This document shows positions 63,896 to 64,000 of a stretch of DNA of 64,000 nt, piece by piece. The stretch covers positions 124,001-188,000 of the forward strand of contig NZ_PDVP01000002.1 in the NCBI RefSeq assembly GCF_002727065.1, given 5' to 3'. The stretch's first letter is position 1. Each line of letters starts with the position of its first letter. A program made the position numbers and the translations under genes. Source of the DNA: Zhengella mangrovi. Its GTDB lineage: Bacteria > Pseudomonadota > Alphaproteobacteria > Rhizobiales > Rhizobiaceae. The notes beneath the pieces were generated by a model that saw only the letters and a list, made by a program, of their open reading frames with translations, was not told the origin of the DNA and searched no databases.

Positions 63896-64000
63896 ATGAA
63901 AATCGCCACCTGGAACATCAATGGCGTCAAGGCGCGCATCGACAACCTGCTCACCTGGCTGAAGGACAGCGCGCCGGACATCGCCTGCCTGCAGGAGATC
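63896..64000 (+). CDS. xthA: Exodeoxyribonuclease III (5' part, runs off the window)
   Basis: The first 35 codons of an exonuclease III family gene. KIATWNINGVKARIDNLLTWL and DIACLQEI are the conserved N-terminal motifs of this AP endonuclease/3'-exonuclease (Asn and Glu bind the metal). The start at 63896 is directly divergent from the permease gene, 129 bp apart. Confidence 0.95.
   Translation, partial: MKIATWNINGVKARIDNLLTWLKDSAPDIACLQEI

Overview
The window is one contiguous, GC-rich piece of chromosome from an alphaproteobacterium, most likely of the order Hyphomicrobiales (Rhizobiales; a Phyllobacteriaceae/Rhizobiaceae-type genome). The reasons are gene orders and features familiar from that order: aminotransferase-hom-glpX-recJ, sfsA-map-radC, yajC-secDF-Mth938-phytoene-synthase-like, nagZ-scpA-scpB-tatABC-serS-surE-pcm-nlpD, argS-dgt facing erpA, tRNA-Leu-tig, a DUF1127 protein followed by an anti-Shine-Dalgarno hairpin RNA, and a Rhizobiales-type intergenic repeat. 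Nearly everything is housekeeping. No phage, insertion sequence, CRISPR array or origin was recognised.

Layout. 0-5 kb: 5' part of a LemA gene, pyrG, an L,D-transpeptidase and thrS, all on the minus strand. 5-9 kb: a Gmad2-LysM protein, yidD and an IscU-like scaffold, then the divergent folE-hisI pair and a patatin-like esterase. 9-17 kb (minus): recJ, an MFS transporter, glpX, hom, an AlaC-type aminotransferase and a small lipoprotein. 17-20 kb (plus): phaC behind a promoter with an overlapping inverted repeat, and an M15 peptidase lipoprotein with a TTG start. tRNA-Glu at 20.4 kb is followed by a loosely packed accessory stretch to about 25 kb (membrane protein, CDF transporter, DJ-1/PfpI protein, mandelate-racemase-like enzyme, 50-residue repeat protein). 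25-28 kb: sfsA-map-radC. 28-31 kb: a GcvA-type LysR regulator divergent from a gamma-butyrobetaine-dioxygenase-like gene coupled by ATGA to a class II aldolase. 31-33 kb: tig, tRNA-Leu, the DUF1127 gene and its hairpin RNA. 33-39 kb: a lipoprotein with a possible Cys-His-Asp triad, trmFO, a secreted protein, a dienoyl-CoA-isomerase-like crotonase, usg, a tandem array of 57-bp repeats and a fatty-acid-hydroxylase-family membrane protein. 39-44 kb: the secDF operon with two homologues of mitochondrial complex I assembly factors, and a divergent DUF815 ATPase. 44-55 kb (minus): divisome activator, pcm, surE, serS, tatCBA, an orphan ABC ATPase, scpB, scpA, nagZ. 55-64 kb: a 1224-residue SPOR protein, argS, dgt, divergent erpA, a xanthine/urate-type permease and the start of xthA.

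Working together: the 40-58 kb block is dense in envelope biogenesis and chromosome segregation (SecDF/YajC, Tat, LysM-LytM activator, SPOR protein, NagZ, ScpAB). The clearest non-textbook features are (1) the three-hairpin RNA with a CCTCCTCCC motif in each loop next to the DUF1127 gene, (2) the LysR / 2-oxoglutarate dioxygenase / class II aldolase unit with a dyad operator, (3) the 57-bp tandem array and (4) the overlapping NDUFAF3-like and NDUFAF6-like pair, whose phytoene-synthase-like member lacks both aspartate-rich motifs.
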